From assembly GCA_016871315.1 (NCBI GenBank), contig VFZE01000003.1, forward strand, positions 124,001 through 188,000: DNA of 64,000 bases, in the 5' to 3' direction. Position 1 is the first letter of the stretch. Every line of letters starts with the position of its first letter. Source of the DNA: Acidimicrobiia bacterium (GTDB lineage: Bacteria > Acidobacteriota > Terriglobia > Bryobacterales > Bryobacteraceae). Below, in pieces: positions 19,148 to 27,764 of the stretch. The notes under the pieces were generated by a model, which saw nothing but the letters and a program-made list of their open reading frames with translations, searched no databases and was not told where the DNA came from. The translations under genes and the position numbers were made by a program.

Positions 19148-20264
19148 GAGGCAATCTTACCTCCAGCCGGGCGCCGCCGCCTTCGCGGTTGGAAGCGGAG
19201 ATGGTCCCTCCGTGCTGGTGAACGATTCCTTCGGCCACCGTCAGCCCGAGGCCCGTGCCGCGGGCGTCCAGACGCGTGGTGACAAACGCCTCAAAAATGT
19301 CGGGCACGAGGTTGACCGGTATGCCGGGGCCATTGTCATCCACCGCAACCAACAGCCAGCCTTGTTCCGCCTGCGCGGAGACGGCGATGTATCCGCCCGA
19401 TTCCACCGCATGCAGGGCGTTGCGCAGCAGGTTGACGAAGAGCTGAATGAGGCGGTCGGGGTTGCCGACCACGGTTTGCGATTCCGCGACGCGGTTGAGG
19501 AACTGAACGCGGCCGCCTTTCTCCTCCAGCGCGACGAGGCTCCAGCTTTCCTCTATTAGTGAATGAAGGGCGATCTGTTCCGGCTCGAACCGCCGTACGC
19601 GGGCGAAATCAAGCAGGCCGGCGCTCATGCGGCGCAGGCGTTCGGTTACGCGAAGCATACGCGCCAGCCGCTCCTGGCTGGGTTCGCCGTCAACGGTTTC
19701 GATGAGTTTTTCGATCGAGCCTTGCAGCACCGCCAGCGGCGTGTTCAATTCGTGGGCGATGCCCGCGCTGAGCATGCCGAGACTGACGAGGCGGTCCTGA
19801 TCGGCGATGTTGCGCTTGGCGGTTTCCAGCAGTTCGTTTTTTTCGCGCAGGTGGCGGTTCAGTTCTTCCAGTTCCGATTCGTGCCTGCGCAACTGCTTGA
19901 GCGTCTCGTTGCGGGAGCGCATGATCTGGCCGATCTCGTCCCCTGGGATCAGAGCTTGGTCGATAAACTCGCTCTCGCGGTCCCCGCTGCGGGCAGCTTC
20001 ATCGGCCGACAGCATCAGGCGCAACGGGCGGTAGACGTACAGCGGCAGGATCACCCACTCCAGCGCGGCCACGGCGAGCAGGTAGATGACGGCCAGCGCT
20101 GCAAACAGCGCGCTGCGCGCCTCCCCGGCACGTTCGTCGAACAGTGGCGCCACGGCGAAATAGACCGCCAGGCTCAGCAGCAGGAAGAAGATATTGTGCA
20201 GCACCATCAGCTTCAGGCGGACCTTGAGGTCGCCGAAGCGGCGGAGGCGCAATCTCACGGGCAT
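19140..20264 (-). CDS. Membrane sensor histidine kinase
   Basis: A 374-residue inner-membrane kinase. Two membrane helices (about residues 20-41 and 55-78) flank a very short periplasmic loop, so it may sense the membrane or an internal signal. A HAMP-like linker and coiled coil (about 80-155) lead to the HisKA box with H171 in AGIAHELNTPLAVL, then HATPase_c with an N box (LLRNALHAVE), G1 (VDDNGPGIP) and G2 (GTGLGLTVAEGI). It overlaps the response regulator start by 8 bases. A 10-bp GC-only hairpin lies 17 bases before its ATG and no ribosome-binding site is obvious, so translation may be weak or coupled. Confidence 0.93.
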   Translation of the reverse strand: MPVRLRLRRFGDLKVRLKLMVLHNIFFLLLSLAVYFAVAPLFDERAGEARSALFAALAVIYLLAVAALEWVILPLYVYRPLRLMLSADEAARSGDRESEFIDQALIPGDEIGQIMRSRNETLKQLRRHESELEELNRHLREKNELLETAKRNIADQDRLVSLGMLSAGIAHELNTPLAVLQGSIEKLIETVDGEPSQERLARMLRVTERLRRMSAGLLDFARVRRFEPEQIALHSLIEESWSLVALEEKGGRVQFLNRVAESQTVVGNPDRLIQLFVNLLRNALHAVESGGYIAVSAQAEQGWLLVAVDDNGPGIPVNLVPDIFEAFVTTRLDARGTGLGLTVAEGIVHQHGGTISASNREGGGARLEVRLPHE

Positions 20265-20280
20265 CGTACCAGCCAGGATA

Positions 20281-20305
20281 CTCCCGCGCGGCGCGCGCGC
20301 GGGAG
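20281..20305. other. Strong GC-rich inverted repeat between dinB-like and kinase genes
   Basis: The perfect palindrome CTCCCGCGCG with CGCGCGGGAG around a 5-base loop. There is no T-run on either strand, so it is not a classical intrinsic terminator. It sits 17 bases upstream of the histidine kinase ATG and could affect translation, mRNA stability or protein binding. Confidence 0.7.
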
Positions 20306-20318
20306 CGGGCCGGTGCGT

Positions 20319-20921
20319 TTACTGTTTGGGGAAGGTCGGTTCGGCCTTCACTTCCAGGATCTGCAATGTGTGGCGCTCGGAGTGGCCGCTGAGCAACAGC
20401 AGCCACTGGTAGCCGTCCATTTCCTTGAAGACGGGATGCGGGGCGGCGTGGCTGCGCAGATCGTCGGTCGATGTTTTGGCGTAGTCGAGCGTCTGCTGGC
20501 GGCTCTTGCCAAAGTGCGCGACAGCTTCCTGCAAAGTGGCGAAGCGCCGCGTGGGCTGCAGCATTTCCGGCGCCTTGAACTTCTGGCTGCGGTCGGTAAG
20601 ACCGGTTAGGATCATCGCATCGTTCTTCACGCGCACGGCGATGTTGTCGGGCGACGCGGGCGTTTTCAGCACGCGATCGGTGACCAGCGAACGGATCATA
20701 TCCTCGCTGACGGCGATGTGTTCGGCGCATTCGGCGATGGACCAGCGTTCCGGCGCCGCCTTGAAGTTGTACTGCGCTTCGCTGAGACCCGCCACGGCGG
20801 CGTGGAACTTGGCCTTGGTCTTGTTGAGGTGATCAATCAGCGAGGCCCGCTCGCTGTCGGAAATGCCTCCGGCCAGGATGGGCGCGGCGGTGAGAATCAG
20901 AACTACGGCTGCGTGTTTCAT
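20319..20921 (-). CDS. DinB-family protein with signal peptide
   Basis: A 200-residue DinB/YfiT-like four-helix bundle protein. The start at 20921 gives a clear signal peptide (MKHAAVVLILTAAPILAGG); upstream codons in frame are arginine-rich and not protein-like. Conserved elements are WSIAECAEHIAVSE near residue 60, HFGKS and the C-terminal HSERH, which together can supply the metal-binding histidine triad of the superfamily. Most DinB proteins are cytoplasmic thiol transferases or unknown, so an exported copy is of some interest, though common in Acidobacteria. It follows the AHSA1 fragment by 10 bases. The function is not known. Confidence 0.85.
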   Translation of the reverse strand: MKHAAVVLILTAAPILAGGISDSERASLIDHLNKTKAKFHAAVAGLSEAQYNFKAAPERWSIAECAEHIAVSEDMIRSLVTDRVLKTPASPDNIAVRVKNDAMILTGLTDRSQKFKAPEMLQPTRRFATLQEAVAHFGKSRQQTLDYAKTSTDDLRSHAAPHPVFKEMDGYQWLLLLSGHSERHTLQILEVKAEPTFPKQ

Positions 20922-20931
20922 ATTCCGGTTG

Positions 20932-21219
20932 TTATCCCCTTTCGGTGAGCAGAAGTTGCAGACGGTCAAAGCTGGCGCCCCAACCCTGCCCATGGCCCTC
21001 GCTCTTTTCCTGAGCGCACAGTTCATGAGTCAGCACCAGTTCGGTTTCCTTGTTTCTCTCGAGTAATTCCATGGTAACCCGTGTTGGGCCACGCGGCATC
21101 TCGGAGTTGCTCCAAGCCCAGGTGTAGACGAGTTTGCGGTTCGGAACCACTTCCAGGTATTCCCCGGAAACGTGGAACAGGTTACGGGCGCGATTCTTGT
21201 CAATCCCCTGGCCGCGCCG
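20932..21219 (-). pseudogene. Truncated AHSA1/SRPBCC-domain gene (C-terminal half only)
   Basis: The minus strand encodes FHVSGEYLEVVPNRKLVYTW followed by TRVTMELLERNKETELVLTH and GWGASFDRLQLLL, which is the second half of an AHSA1 (activator of Hsp90 ATPase-like, START/SRPBCC fold) protein. An in-frame TAG at 21220-21222 closes the frame, and no N-terminal AHSA1 sequence is found in any frame upstream, where the TPR gene begins on the other strand. A GTG at 21150 could start a 72-residue product lacking half the ligand-binding fold. I read this as a remnant left by a rearrangement; a short functional protein is less likely. Confidence 0.7.
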
Positions 21220-21234
21220 CTACGATGTTTGTTG

Positions 21235-22629
21235 ATGATTCGATGGGCGATCTGCGCGGGGATGCTGGTGCTCCATTCCTGCGCGCCGAAGGCCGCGCTG
21301 CCCGGGATGCCGGCGCTGAAGCTGGAGGATTTCCAGCCGACGGTGCGGGCGGAGGTGGACAAGGCGCTGGAAGCAGTGAACCAGTCGCCCCGTGACGCGG
21401 GCGCCAACGGGCGGCTGGGCATGGTACTCCATGCGCACGACCAGTTCGCCTCGGCGCGAACCATGTATCTGCGGGCGGAGGCCTTGGACACGAAATCCTT
21501 CCAGTGGCCGTACTACCTGGCTGTGGTGGAAAGCCAGATGGGCAACTATGATGCGGCGCTTCTGGCGCTGGACCGTGCCTCGAGGATCAGCGCAGATTAT
21601 CTGCCGGCGCGGCTGCGGCGTGCCGAGGTGCTGTTCGACTTAGGGAGGCTGGAGGAAAGCGGGCGGCTGTATGATGCGTTGACGGAGAAGCAGCCGGAAC
21701 TGGCGGCGGCATGGTACGGGAAAGGGCGGGTGCAGGCGGCGTTGGGGGAACCGGATGCGGTGGAGTCGTTGCGCAAGGCGTGCGAGTTGTTCCCCCACTA
21801 TGGTTCGGCGCACTACGCGCTGGCGCAGGCGCTGCGCAAGCAGGGCAAGGAGGCGGAAGCGCACAAACATCTGGAGCAGTCCGAAATCCACAAGACGTCG
21901 GTCCCTCCGTCAAGCGACGACTGGATGGCCCAGGTGCAGCAGCTCAGCCGCGGCGCGGCCTACCTGCTGCGGCTGGCAAAGGATGCCGAAGAAAGCGGGC
22001 GCGCGGAACAGGCGATGACCTACACGTTGCAGGCACTGGCGGCGGACCCGAAATCGGTGCAGGCGCATACCAACCTGATCTCTGTCTATGCCCGCGTCAA
22101 CCAGGCGGAGAAGGCGGTGGCGCATTACCGGGAAGCGGTCGCGTTGAACCCGAATCATCCGGAGGCGCACTACAATTACGGCGTGCTGATGTTCGATCAG
22201 AGGACGATGGGAGAAGCGAAAGCGGCTTTCCAGCGGGCGCTGGAGAACAACCCATATTATGCGGACGCGCACAACAACCTGGGCTACCTGCTGGAGATGG
22301 AAGGCAAAATGGCGGAGGCGGCGGCCAGCTACCGCAAGGCGATCGAGATCCGGCCCAGCTACCGGCTGGCCCATTTTCACATGGGGAGGATGATGGCCAA
22401 CCAGCGGCGCTACAGGGAGGCGATTGACCATCTGGAGAAGACACTGGAGCCGGAGGACGCCTCGACGCCGGGGTATTTGTATGCGTTGGGAGCCGTCTAT
22501 GGGCGGTCCGGGCAGCGGGTGCGATCGGTTGATCTAATGAAGCAGGCACGGGAGAAGGCAGCATCGCTGGGGCAGACGCAACTGGTGGCGAGCATCGACA
22601 AAGACCTGCGGATTCTGGAGCGGCGATGA
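21235..22629 (+). CDS. TPR-repeat lipoprotein-like protein
   Basis: A 464-residue tetratricopeptide-repeat protein. I chose the ATG at 21235 since it gives a short hydrophobic N-terminus (MIRWAICAGMLVLHSC) with Cys at residue 16; the lipobox LHSC is imperfect. About nine to ten TPR units cover most of the length, clearest in the second half (AEKAVAHYREAVALNPNHPE, YADAHNNLGYLLEMEGK). TPRs mediate protein-protein contact. The stop overlaps the ATG of the CRTAC1 gene (ATGA), so the two are translationally coupled; this pairing recurs in Acidobacteria. The role is probably an envelope scaffold for the CRTAC1 partner. That role is inference. Confidence 0.85.
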   Translation: MIRWAICAGMLVLHSCAPKAALPGMPALKLEDFQPTVRAEVDKALEAVNQSPRDAGANGRLGMVLHAHDQFASARTMYLRAEALDTKSFQWPYYLAVVESQMGNYDAALLALDRASRISADYLPARLRRAEVLFDLGRLEESGRLYDALTEKQPELAAAWYGKGRVQAALGEPDAVESLRKACELFPHYGSAHYALAQALRKQGKEAEAHKHLEQSEIHKTSVPPSSDDWMAQVQQLSRGAAYLLRLAKDAEESGRAEQAMTYTLQALAADPKSVQAHTNLISVYARVNQAEKAVAHYREAVALNPNHPEAHYNYGVLMFDQRTMGEAKAAFQRALENNPYYADAHNNLGYLLEMEGKMAEAAASYRKAIEIRPSYRLAHFHMGRMMANQRRYREAIDHLEKTLEPEDASTPGYLYALGAVYGRSGQRVRSVDLMKQAREKAASLGQTQLVASIDKDLRILERR

Positions 22630-24281
22630 GAGCGATCGCCGTTGGTTGCGCGGCGCTGCTTCTAGCCGGCTGTTCACGGGAAGAGAGATCCGCGGGGACG
22701 GCCGAGCTGTTTCGCGACGTGGCGGCGGAAACGGGATTACAGTTTCAGCACCAGCCGTATCCAAGCGGCAAGTTCTACATGCCGGAGATCATGGGCGCGG
22801 GCGTGGCGCTGCTGGACTACGACAACGACGGGGACCTGGATGTCTACCTCATCCAGGGCATGGCGCTGGATGGCGGCGGCAAAGGCGAAGGCAACCGGCT
22901 GTTCCGGAATGAACTGGTTCCCTCCGGTACGCTCCGGTTTACCGATGTGACGGCTGCATCGCGCACGGGCAAGGTGATGTACGGGATGGGTGCGGCGACG
23001 GGTGACTTTGACGGCGACGGGCATGTCGACCTATACATCACCGGGTTTGGGAAGAACGTGCTGTACCGCAACAACGGCGACGGTACGTTCAGCGACGTGA
23101 CGGAGAAGGCGGGAGTGCAGGATGAACGCTGGTCGACCAGCGCGGCGTTTCTGGACTACGACCGGGACGGCGACCTGGACCTGATGGTGCTCAACTACAT
23201 CGACTTCACGCTGCGCGGCAACAAGGCGTGCTTTGCGGCATCCGGCGAGCCGGACTACTGCACACCGAAAGCTTATCGCCCTGTGTCGGCGAAGCTGTTC
23301 CGCAACGAAGGCAGTGGACGATTCACCGATGCAACAGTGGCAAGCGGGATCGCGAAGGCATACGGACCGGGTTTGGGCATCACCTGTTCGGACGTCAACG
23401 GCGACGGCTGGATCGACGTCTACGTGGCCAATGACACGGCGGCGAATCTGCTGTGGATCAACCAGCGTAACGGAACGTTCGCCGAACAGGGGCTGGTGTC
23501 AGGCGCGGCTTACAGTGAAGACGGGCTGCCGAAGGCAGGGATGGGAGTGTCGGCGGGCGATTTCGACAACGACGGCGACGACGACATGGTGGTGGTCAAC
23601 CTGACACGCGAAGGCGCGACGCTGTTTCAAAACGATGGCCGCGGCGCGTTTCAGGATGTGAGCCTGCGGTACGGCGTGCGGCCCCTTACATTTCCTTACA
23701 CCGGTTTCGGCGTCGACTGGTTTGACTACGACAACGACGGCTGGCTGGACCTGTTCATCGCCAACGGCGCCGTTACATTGATGGAAGAGTGGCGCGGCCA
23801 GCCATGGCCGTTTCAGCAGGCAAACACGCTGTTGCGCAACGAGGCCGGGAGGCGATTCCGGGATGTAACGGCCGGCGCCGGCGCGGCGATGAGGCTGAAA
23901 GAGGTGACGCGTGGGTCGGCGTTCGGCGACATCGACAACGATGGCGGCATCGACATCGTGATCACGAACAACCGGGGCGCGGCGCGGCTGCTCTTGAACC
24001 GGACCAAGGGGCGGAACTGGCTGCGGGTGAAACTGGAGGGGTTGGCGGCAGGGGCTCGCGTGGGGGTGGTGCTGGAGGGTGGCCAGGAGATCTGGCGGCG
24101 CGCACACACCGATTCCAGTTACCTGAGCGCCAACGATCCACGAGTGCATTTCGGGCTTGGGCGGCAGACTAGGGTTCGAAGAATCCGCGTCGCATGGCCT
24201 GACGGCGGCAAGGAGGAGTTTGCCGGTGTAAACTCAAATCGCCAGCTCCTTCTGAAGCGCGGTGAGGGCAAGCCTTTTTGA
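22626..24281 (+). CDS. CRTAC1-type lipoprotein: FG-GAP/VCBS calcium repeats plus ASPIC/UnbV domain
   Basis: A 551-residue exported protein. The signal peptide ends in a good lipobox (LLAGC), predicting a lipoprotein. At least seven DxDxDG-type calcium-binding loops follow (YDNDGDLDVY, FDGDGHVDLY, YDRDGDLDLM, DVNGDGWIDVY, FDNDGDDDMV, YDNDGWLDLF, IDNDGGIDIV), the pattern of an integrin-like beta-propeller. The last about 90 residues are the ASPIC/UnbV domain (HFGLG, VAWPDGGKEEF). It is likely a surface or periplasmic adhesion or binding protein requiring calcium. It starts on the stop codon of the TPR gene and is followed after 160 bases by a TonB receptor with its own promoter. Confidence 0.9.
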   Translation: MRAIAVGCAALLLAGCSREERSAGTAELFRDVAAETGLQFQHQPYPSGKFYMPEIMGAGVALLDYDNDGDLDVYLIQGMALDGGGKGEGNRLFRNELVPSGTLRFTDVTAASRTGKVMYGMGAATGDFDGDGHVDLYITGFGKNVLYRNNGDGTFSDVTEKAGVQDERWSTSAAFLDYDRDGDLDLMVLNYIDFTLRGNKACFAASGEPDYCTPKAYRPVSAKLFRNEGSGRFTDATVASGIAKAYGPGLGITCSDVNGDGWIDVYVANDTAANLLWINQRNGTFAEQGLVSGAAYSEDGLPKAGMGVSAGDFDNDGDDDMVVVNLTREGATLFQNDGRGAFQDVSLRYGVRPLTFPYTGFGVDWFDYDNDGWLDLFIANGAVTLMEEWRGQPWPFQQANTLLRNEAGRRFRDVTAGAGAAMRLKEVTRGSAFGDIDNDGGIDIVITNNRGAARLLLNRTKGRNWLRVKLEGLAAGARVGVVLEGGQEIWRRAHTDSSYLSANDPRVHFGLGRQTRVRRIRVAWPDGGKEEFAGVNSNRQLLLKRGEGKPF

Positions 24282-24340
24282 ATCAGCTTGTTGCTAACAA
24301 TATTTTATGCTTGTAACCCTGCCGCCAGGCCAGTTTTCAT

Positions 24341-24370
24341 TTGACAGTCTACGTCGCTGCAAAGCAGAAT
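24341..24370 (+). promoter_or_regulatory. Candidate sigma-70 promoter for the second TonB receptor
   Basis: A perfect -35 TTGACA (24341-24346), an 18-base spacer and CAGAAT (24365-24370, 4 of 6). The predicted leader is about 65 bases and ends in a purine-rich GGAAAGGGG ribosome-binding region before the ATG at 24442. Confidence 0.6.
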
Positions 24371-24441
24371 GGATTGACTGGGGAAATCAGCCCTGTCCGA
24401 GGGGCAATATCAAGTCTTTTTGGAAGGAAAGGGGTGTATAC

Positions 24442-27400
24442 ATGAAGCGTTACCAAGTCGTATTCGCAGCGATAGCAACCTTGATCGTGGGGATCGCAGT
24501 GAGCCAGCCCGCCGCGGCTCAGGTGCTCTACGGATCTATTGTGGGGTCCGTGTCCGATGCAACCGGCGCAATTGTTCCTGGGGCGACGGTCAATGTGACG
24601 AACACCAACACCAATGCCACACGCGACACCAGGACCGACGCGGGCGGCAGGTACACCATATCCAACGTTCAGGCAGGCACCTATGATCTGAAGGTATCAT
24701 CGAGCGGTTTCCGCGCACAGGTGCGTACTGGTGTGGCGGTCACCATCAACAGCGTGACGCGCATGGACTTCGTCATGGAAGTAGGCCAGGTGACCGAGCA
24801 GGTGACGGTGGAAGCCAGCGCGCTGGTGCTCCAAACCGACAAATCCGACGTGCACGTGGAGTTGTCAACGAAAGAGATCGCCCAACTTCCGCTGGCCAAA
24901 TACCGCAACTATCAGTCGCTGATCAACCTGGTACCCGGCGCGACCCCGGGCAGGTTCCAGAACGCCAACACGGACACGCCGGCGCGTGCGCTGACCACCA
25001 ATATCAACGGAACCAACCGCAACAACAACAATACGAAGCTGGACGGGGCCGCCAACGTCTTCGTATGGCTGCCTCACCACACCGTCTACGTGGCTCCGGC
25101 GGAATCGATCGAAACGGTGAATATCTCGACGAACAATTTCGACGCGGAACAGGGGCTGGCCGGCGGCGCGGCGATCACGGTATCGACCAAGAGCGGCACC
25201 AATGATCTTCATGGATCGGCCTTCATGTTCCATGAGAACAGCAAATGGGGGGCCAAGAACTTCTTCTTCCGCGATCCAAAGACGCCGAAGAGCCTGGTGA
25301 CCATCCCCGGCTTCACTATCGGCGGGCCCATCAAGAAGGACAAGCTGTTCTTCTTCGGTGATTGGGAAGGGCTCCGCGAGCGCGTCAACCGCAACCGCCA
25401 GTTGACGGTGGCCCCGGCCGACATGCGCGCCGGCAACTTCTCCGCGTACAACTTCAATATCTTTGACCCGCTCACCGGTAACCCGGATGGCAGCGGACGC
25501 ACGCCTTTCGCCAATAAGATCGTGCCGATGTCGCGGCACAGCGCGACGATGCGCCGGCTACAGGACATGGTTCCGGCGTCGAACTTCGGCGCGGGCCAGA
25601 CGGCCACCGGCACCGGCGGCGCCAACTTCTTCAACGCCGACAGCCAGGTGATGGATCGCGACAACGCGGACGTCAAGATCAACTACAACCGCACGCAGAA
25701 ACACATGATCTGGGGCAAGTACTCCCGGATGAGCGCGGTAGTTACTGGACAGCCTGCTCTCGGCCAGGCAATCGGCACCTGTCTCTGCGACGGTGGCATC
25801 GGCACCGGCGACACTGCGGTGCAGCTGGCGACGATCGGGCAAACCTACACCATCAGCCCGACGTTCCTGTTCGACACGACGGTTGGATTTTCGCGCCTGG
25901 GCCACTTTACCACCGGCCCCGACTTCGGCCAGAACATCGGCCTGGACGTGCTGCGGATTCCCGGCACGAATGGTCCCGATCCGCGGCAGGGCGGATTCCC
26001 GATTTTCAACATCTCCGGTTTCGATTCGCTCGGTAACATCAACGGCTGGTCTCCGGCGTTCCGCAACGACCAGAGCTGGACGGTGGACCAGAACTTCAGC
26101 AAGCTGCACGGCGCGCACGAGCTGCGGTTCGGATACAACGGCGTGCGCCACCTGCTCAACCACTGGCAACCTGAGCTGGGCGCAGGCCCACGCGGCACCA
26201 TCGGCTACAGCAACCAGACCACGGGCGCGGCCGGCCAGACCGTTGGCCAGTCCAATGCCTGGGCCTCGTTCCTGCTGGGCCTGCCCAACTCCATGGGCAA
26301 GAGCGTGCAGTTCATCAAAATGAACGTGCAGGAATACCAGCACGGCTTCTACTTCCGCGACCGGTGGCAAGTGAACCGCATGCTCACTTTGAACCTAGGT
26401 GTCCGTTATGAACTATTCCCGCTGTTCACGCGCGCCGGCGCTGGGGGCATCGAGAAGTACGATCCCACCAACAACACCGTCCTGCTCGGCAACCTCGGCG
26501 GCAATTCCACGCATCTCGGCGTCGGCACCAGCAAGGGGCTGTTCGCGCCTCGCGTGGGACTCGCCTTTCGCGTGAACGACGACACGGTCATCCGCACCGG
26601 CTACGGCATCACCTACAACCCGATGCCGCTGGCGCGGCCTTTGCGCGGTTTCTATCCGCTGACGGTCTCGCAGAATTTCGTGCCCACCTCGACGGCCGCC
26701 GGCTTCAACCCGAGCTTCGCCTTCTTCCGCCCGGTGGAGCAGGGCATTCCTGAGGTGCCGCTGCCGGATATCTCCTCCGGACGCATCCCGCTGCCGGTAA
26801 CCGCCGACATGCGGACCATCGACACCGATAGCCTGGTACGCGGCTACATCCAGAGTTGGAACTTCTTTATCCAGCGCAAGGCGCCGGGCGGGTTCTTCCT
26901 CGACATCGGCTACGTCGGCACGCGCACGGTGCACAGCTTCGGCGACCTGAACGGCAACGCCGCCGCCGCCGGCGCAGGCCAGGCGGGCCAGCCGCTGTTT
27001 GCGCAATTCCGCCGCGCCATCTCCATCCTCAACTGGAACGGGCGGATGAACGCCCACTACCACGGGCTGCAGGTCGCGGTGAACCGCAAGGTTGCCAATG
27101 GCCTCTTCCTGAAAGGCGCATACACCTACTCGAAGGCGATGAATCAGACCGATGACGATGGATGGGCCGGCGTCAGCTGGAACCATCCGGAAGTCTACGC
27201 ACGCAACTATGCGCAGGCCGGTTACAACATCCCGCACATGTTCCAACTCGGCTACGCCTACGACCTGCCGTTCGGAAAGGGTAAGCAATTCGCCAACTCC
27301 AGCGCGGTCGCACACCACATTCTCGGCAACTGGACCCTGAACGGCGGCACTTCCCTGATTCAGGGACGGCCTTTCACCGTGGGTTCTCCCGGCGGTGACC

Positions 27401-27762
27401 TGAATGCTCCTGGCAACACGCAGACGGCGGACCAGGTGAGTTCGGTCAGCAAGGTAGGCGACTTGAACGAGTTCTACAGGAAGAGCTCCTTCTCGCAGCC
27501 GCGTGACCGTGGCCGCTACGGCACCACGGGCCGCAACCTGTTGCGCGGTCCCGGCATCGTCAACTTCGATGTCTCGCTGTTTAAGGGAATTCCCATCAGC
27601 GAGGGTCACAAACTGGAGTTCCGGGCGGAAGCCTTCAACTTCGCCAACACGCCGCATTTCAATAATCCGAATGCGGATGTCTCCAGCGGCAACTTCATGC
27701 GCATTCTCGGCGCGGACGCGACGCAACGCACCATCCGCTTCGGTCTGCGCTACAGCTTCTGA
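24442..27762 (+). CDS. Oar-like TonB-dependent receptor with carboxypeptidase-regulatory domain
   Basis: An outer-membrane receptor of 1106 residues. The signal peptide (MKRYQVVFAAIATLIVG to PAAAQ) leads into a CarboxypepD_reg domain (GSIVGSVSDATGAIVPGATV), a plug with VSTKSGTNDLHGSAF, and a barrel ending in IRFGLRYSF. The ATG at 24442 was chosen over upstream in-frame codons for its signal peptide and purine-rich site. It has the same family and size as the receptor at 10.8 kb, but the two differ throughout, so this is not a recent duplication. The gene lies between the TPR/CRTAC1 pair and another TPR gene, suggesting a combined envelope uptake or attachment locus. The ligand is unknown. Confidence 0.92.
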   Translation: MKRYQVVFAAIATLIVGIAVSQPAAAQVLYGSIVGSVSDATGAIVPGATVNVTNTNTNATRDTRTDAGGRYTISNVQAGTYDLKVSSSGFRAQVRTGVAVTINSVTRMDFVMEVGQVTEQVTVEASALVLQTDKSDVHVELSTKEIAQLPLAKYRNYQSLINLVPGATPGRFQNANTDTPARALTTNINGTNRNNNNTKLDGAANVFVWLPHHTVYVAPAESIETVNISTNNFDAEQGLAGGAAITVSTKSGTNDLHGSAFMFHENSKWGAKNFFFRDPKTPKSLVTIPGFTIGGPIKKDKLFFFGDWEGLRERVNRNRQLTVAPADMRAGNFSAYNFNIFDPLTGNPDGSGRTPFANKIVPMSRHSATMRRLQDMVPASNFGAGQTATGTGGANFFNADSQVMDRDNADVKINYNRTQKHMIWGKYSRMSAVVTGQPALGQAIGTCLCDGGIGTGDTAVQLATIGQTYTISPTFLFDTTVGFSRLGHFTTGPDFGQNIGLDVLRIPGTNGPDPRQGGFPIFNISGFDSLGNINGWSPAFRNDQSWTVDQNFSKLHGAHELRFGYNGVRHLLNHWQPELGAGPRGTIGYSNQTTGAAGQTVGQSNAWASFLLGLPNSMGKSVQFIKMNVQEYQHGFYFRDRWQVNRMLTLNLGVRYELFPLFTRAGAGGIEKYDPTNNTVLLGNLGGNSTHLGVGTSKGLFAPRVGLAFRVNDDTVIRTGYGITYNPMPLARPLRGFYPLTVSQNFVPTSTAAGFNPSFAFFRPVEQGIPEVPLPDISSGRIPLPVTADMRTIDTDSLVRGYIQSWNFFIQRKAPGGFFLDIGYVGTRTVHSFGDLNGNAAAAGAGQAGQPLFAQFRRAISILNWNGRMNAHYHGLQVAVNRKVANGLFLKGAYTYSKAMNQTDDDGWAGVSWNHPEVYARNYAQAGYNIPHMFQLGYAYDLPFGKGKQFANSSAVAHHILGNWTLNGGTSLIQGRPFTVGSPGGDLNAPGNTQTADQVSSVSKVGDLNEFYRKSSFSQPRDRGRYGTTGRNLLRGPGIVNFDVSLFKGIPISEGHKLEFRAEAFNFANTPHFNNPNADVSSGNFMRILGADATQRTIRFGLRYSF

Positions 27763-27764
27763 CC

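Noticed and set aside
20281-20305. Intrinsic terminator after the DinB gene
   Set aside because: The stem is excellent but there is no T-run on either strand; recorded only as an inverted repeat.
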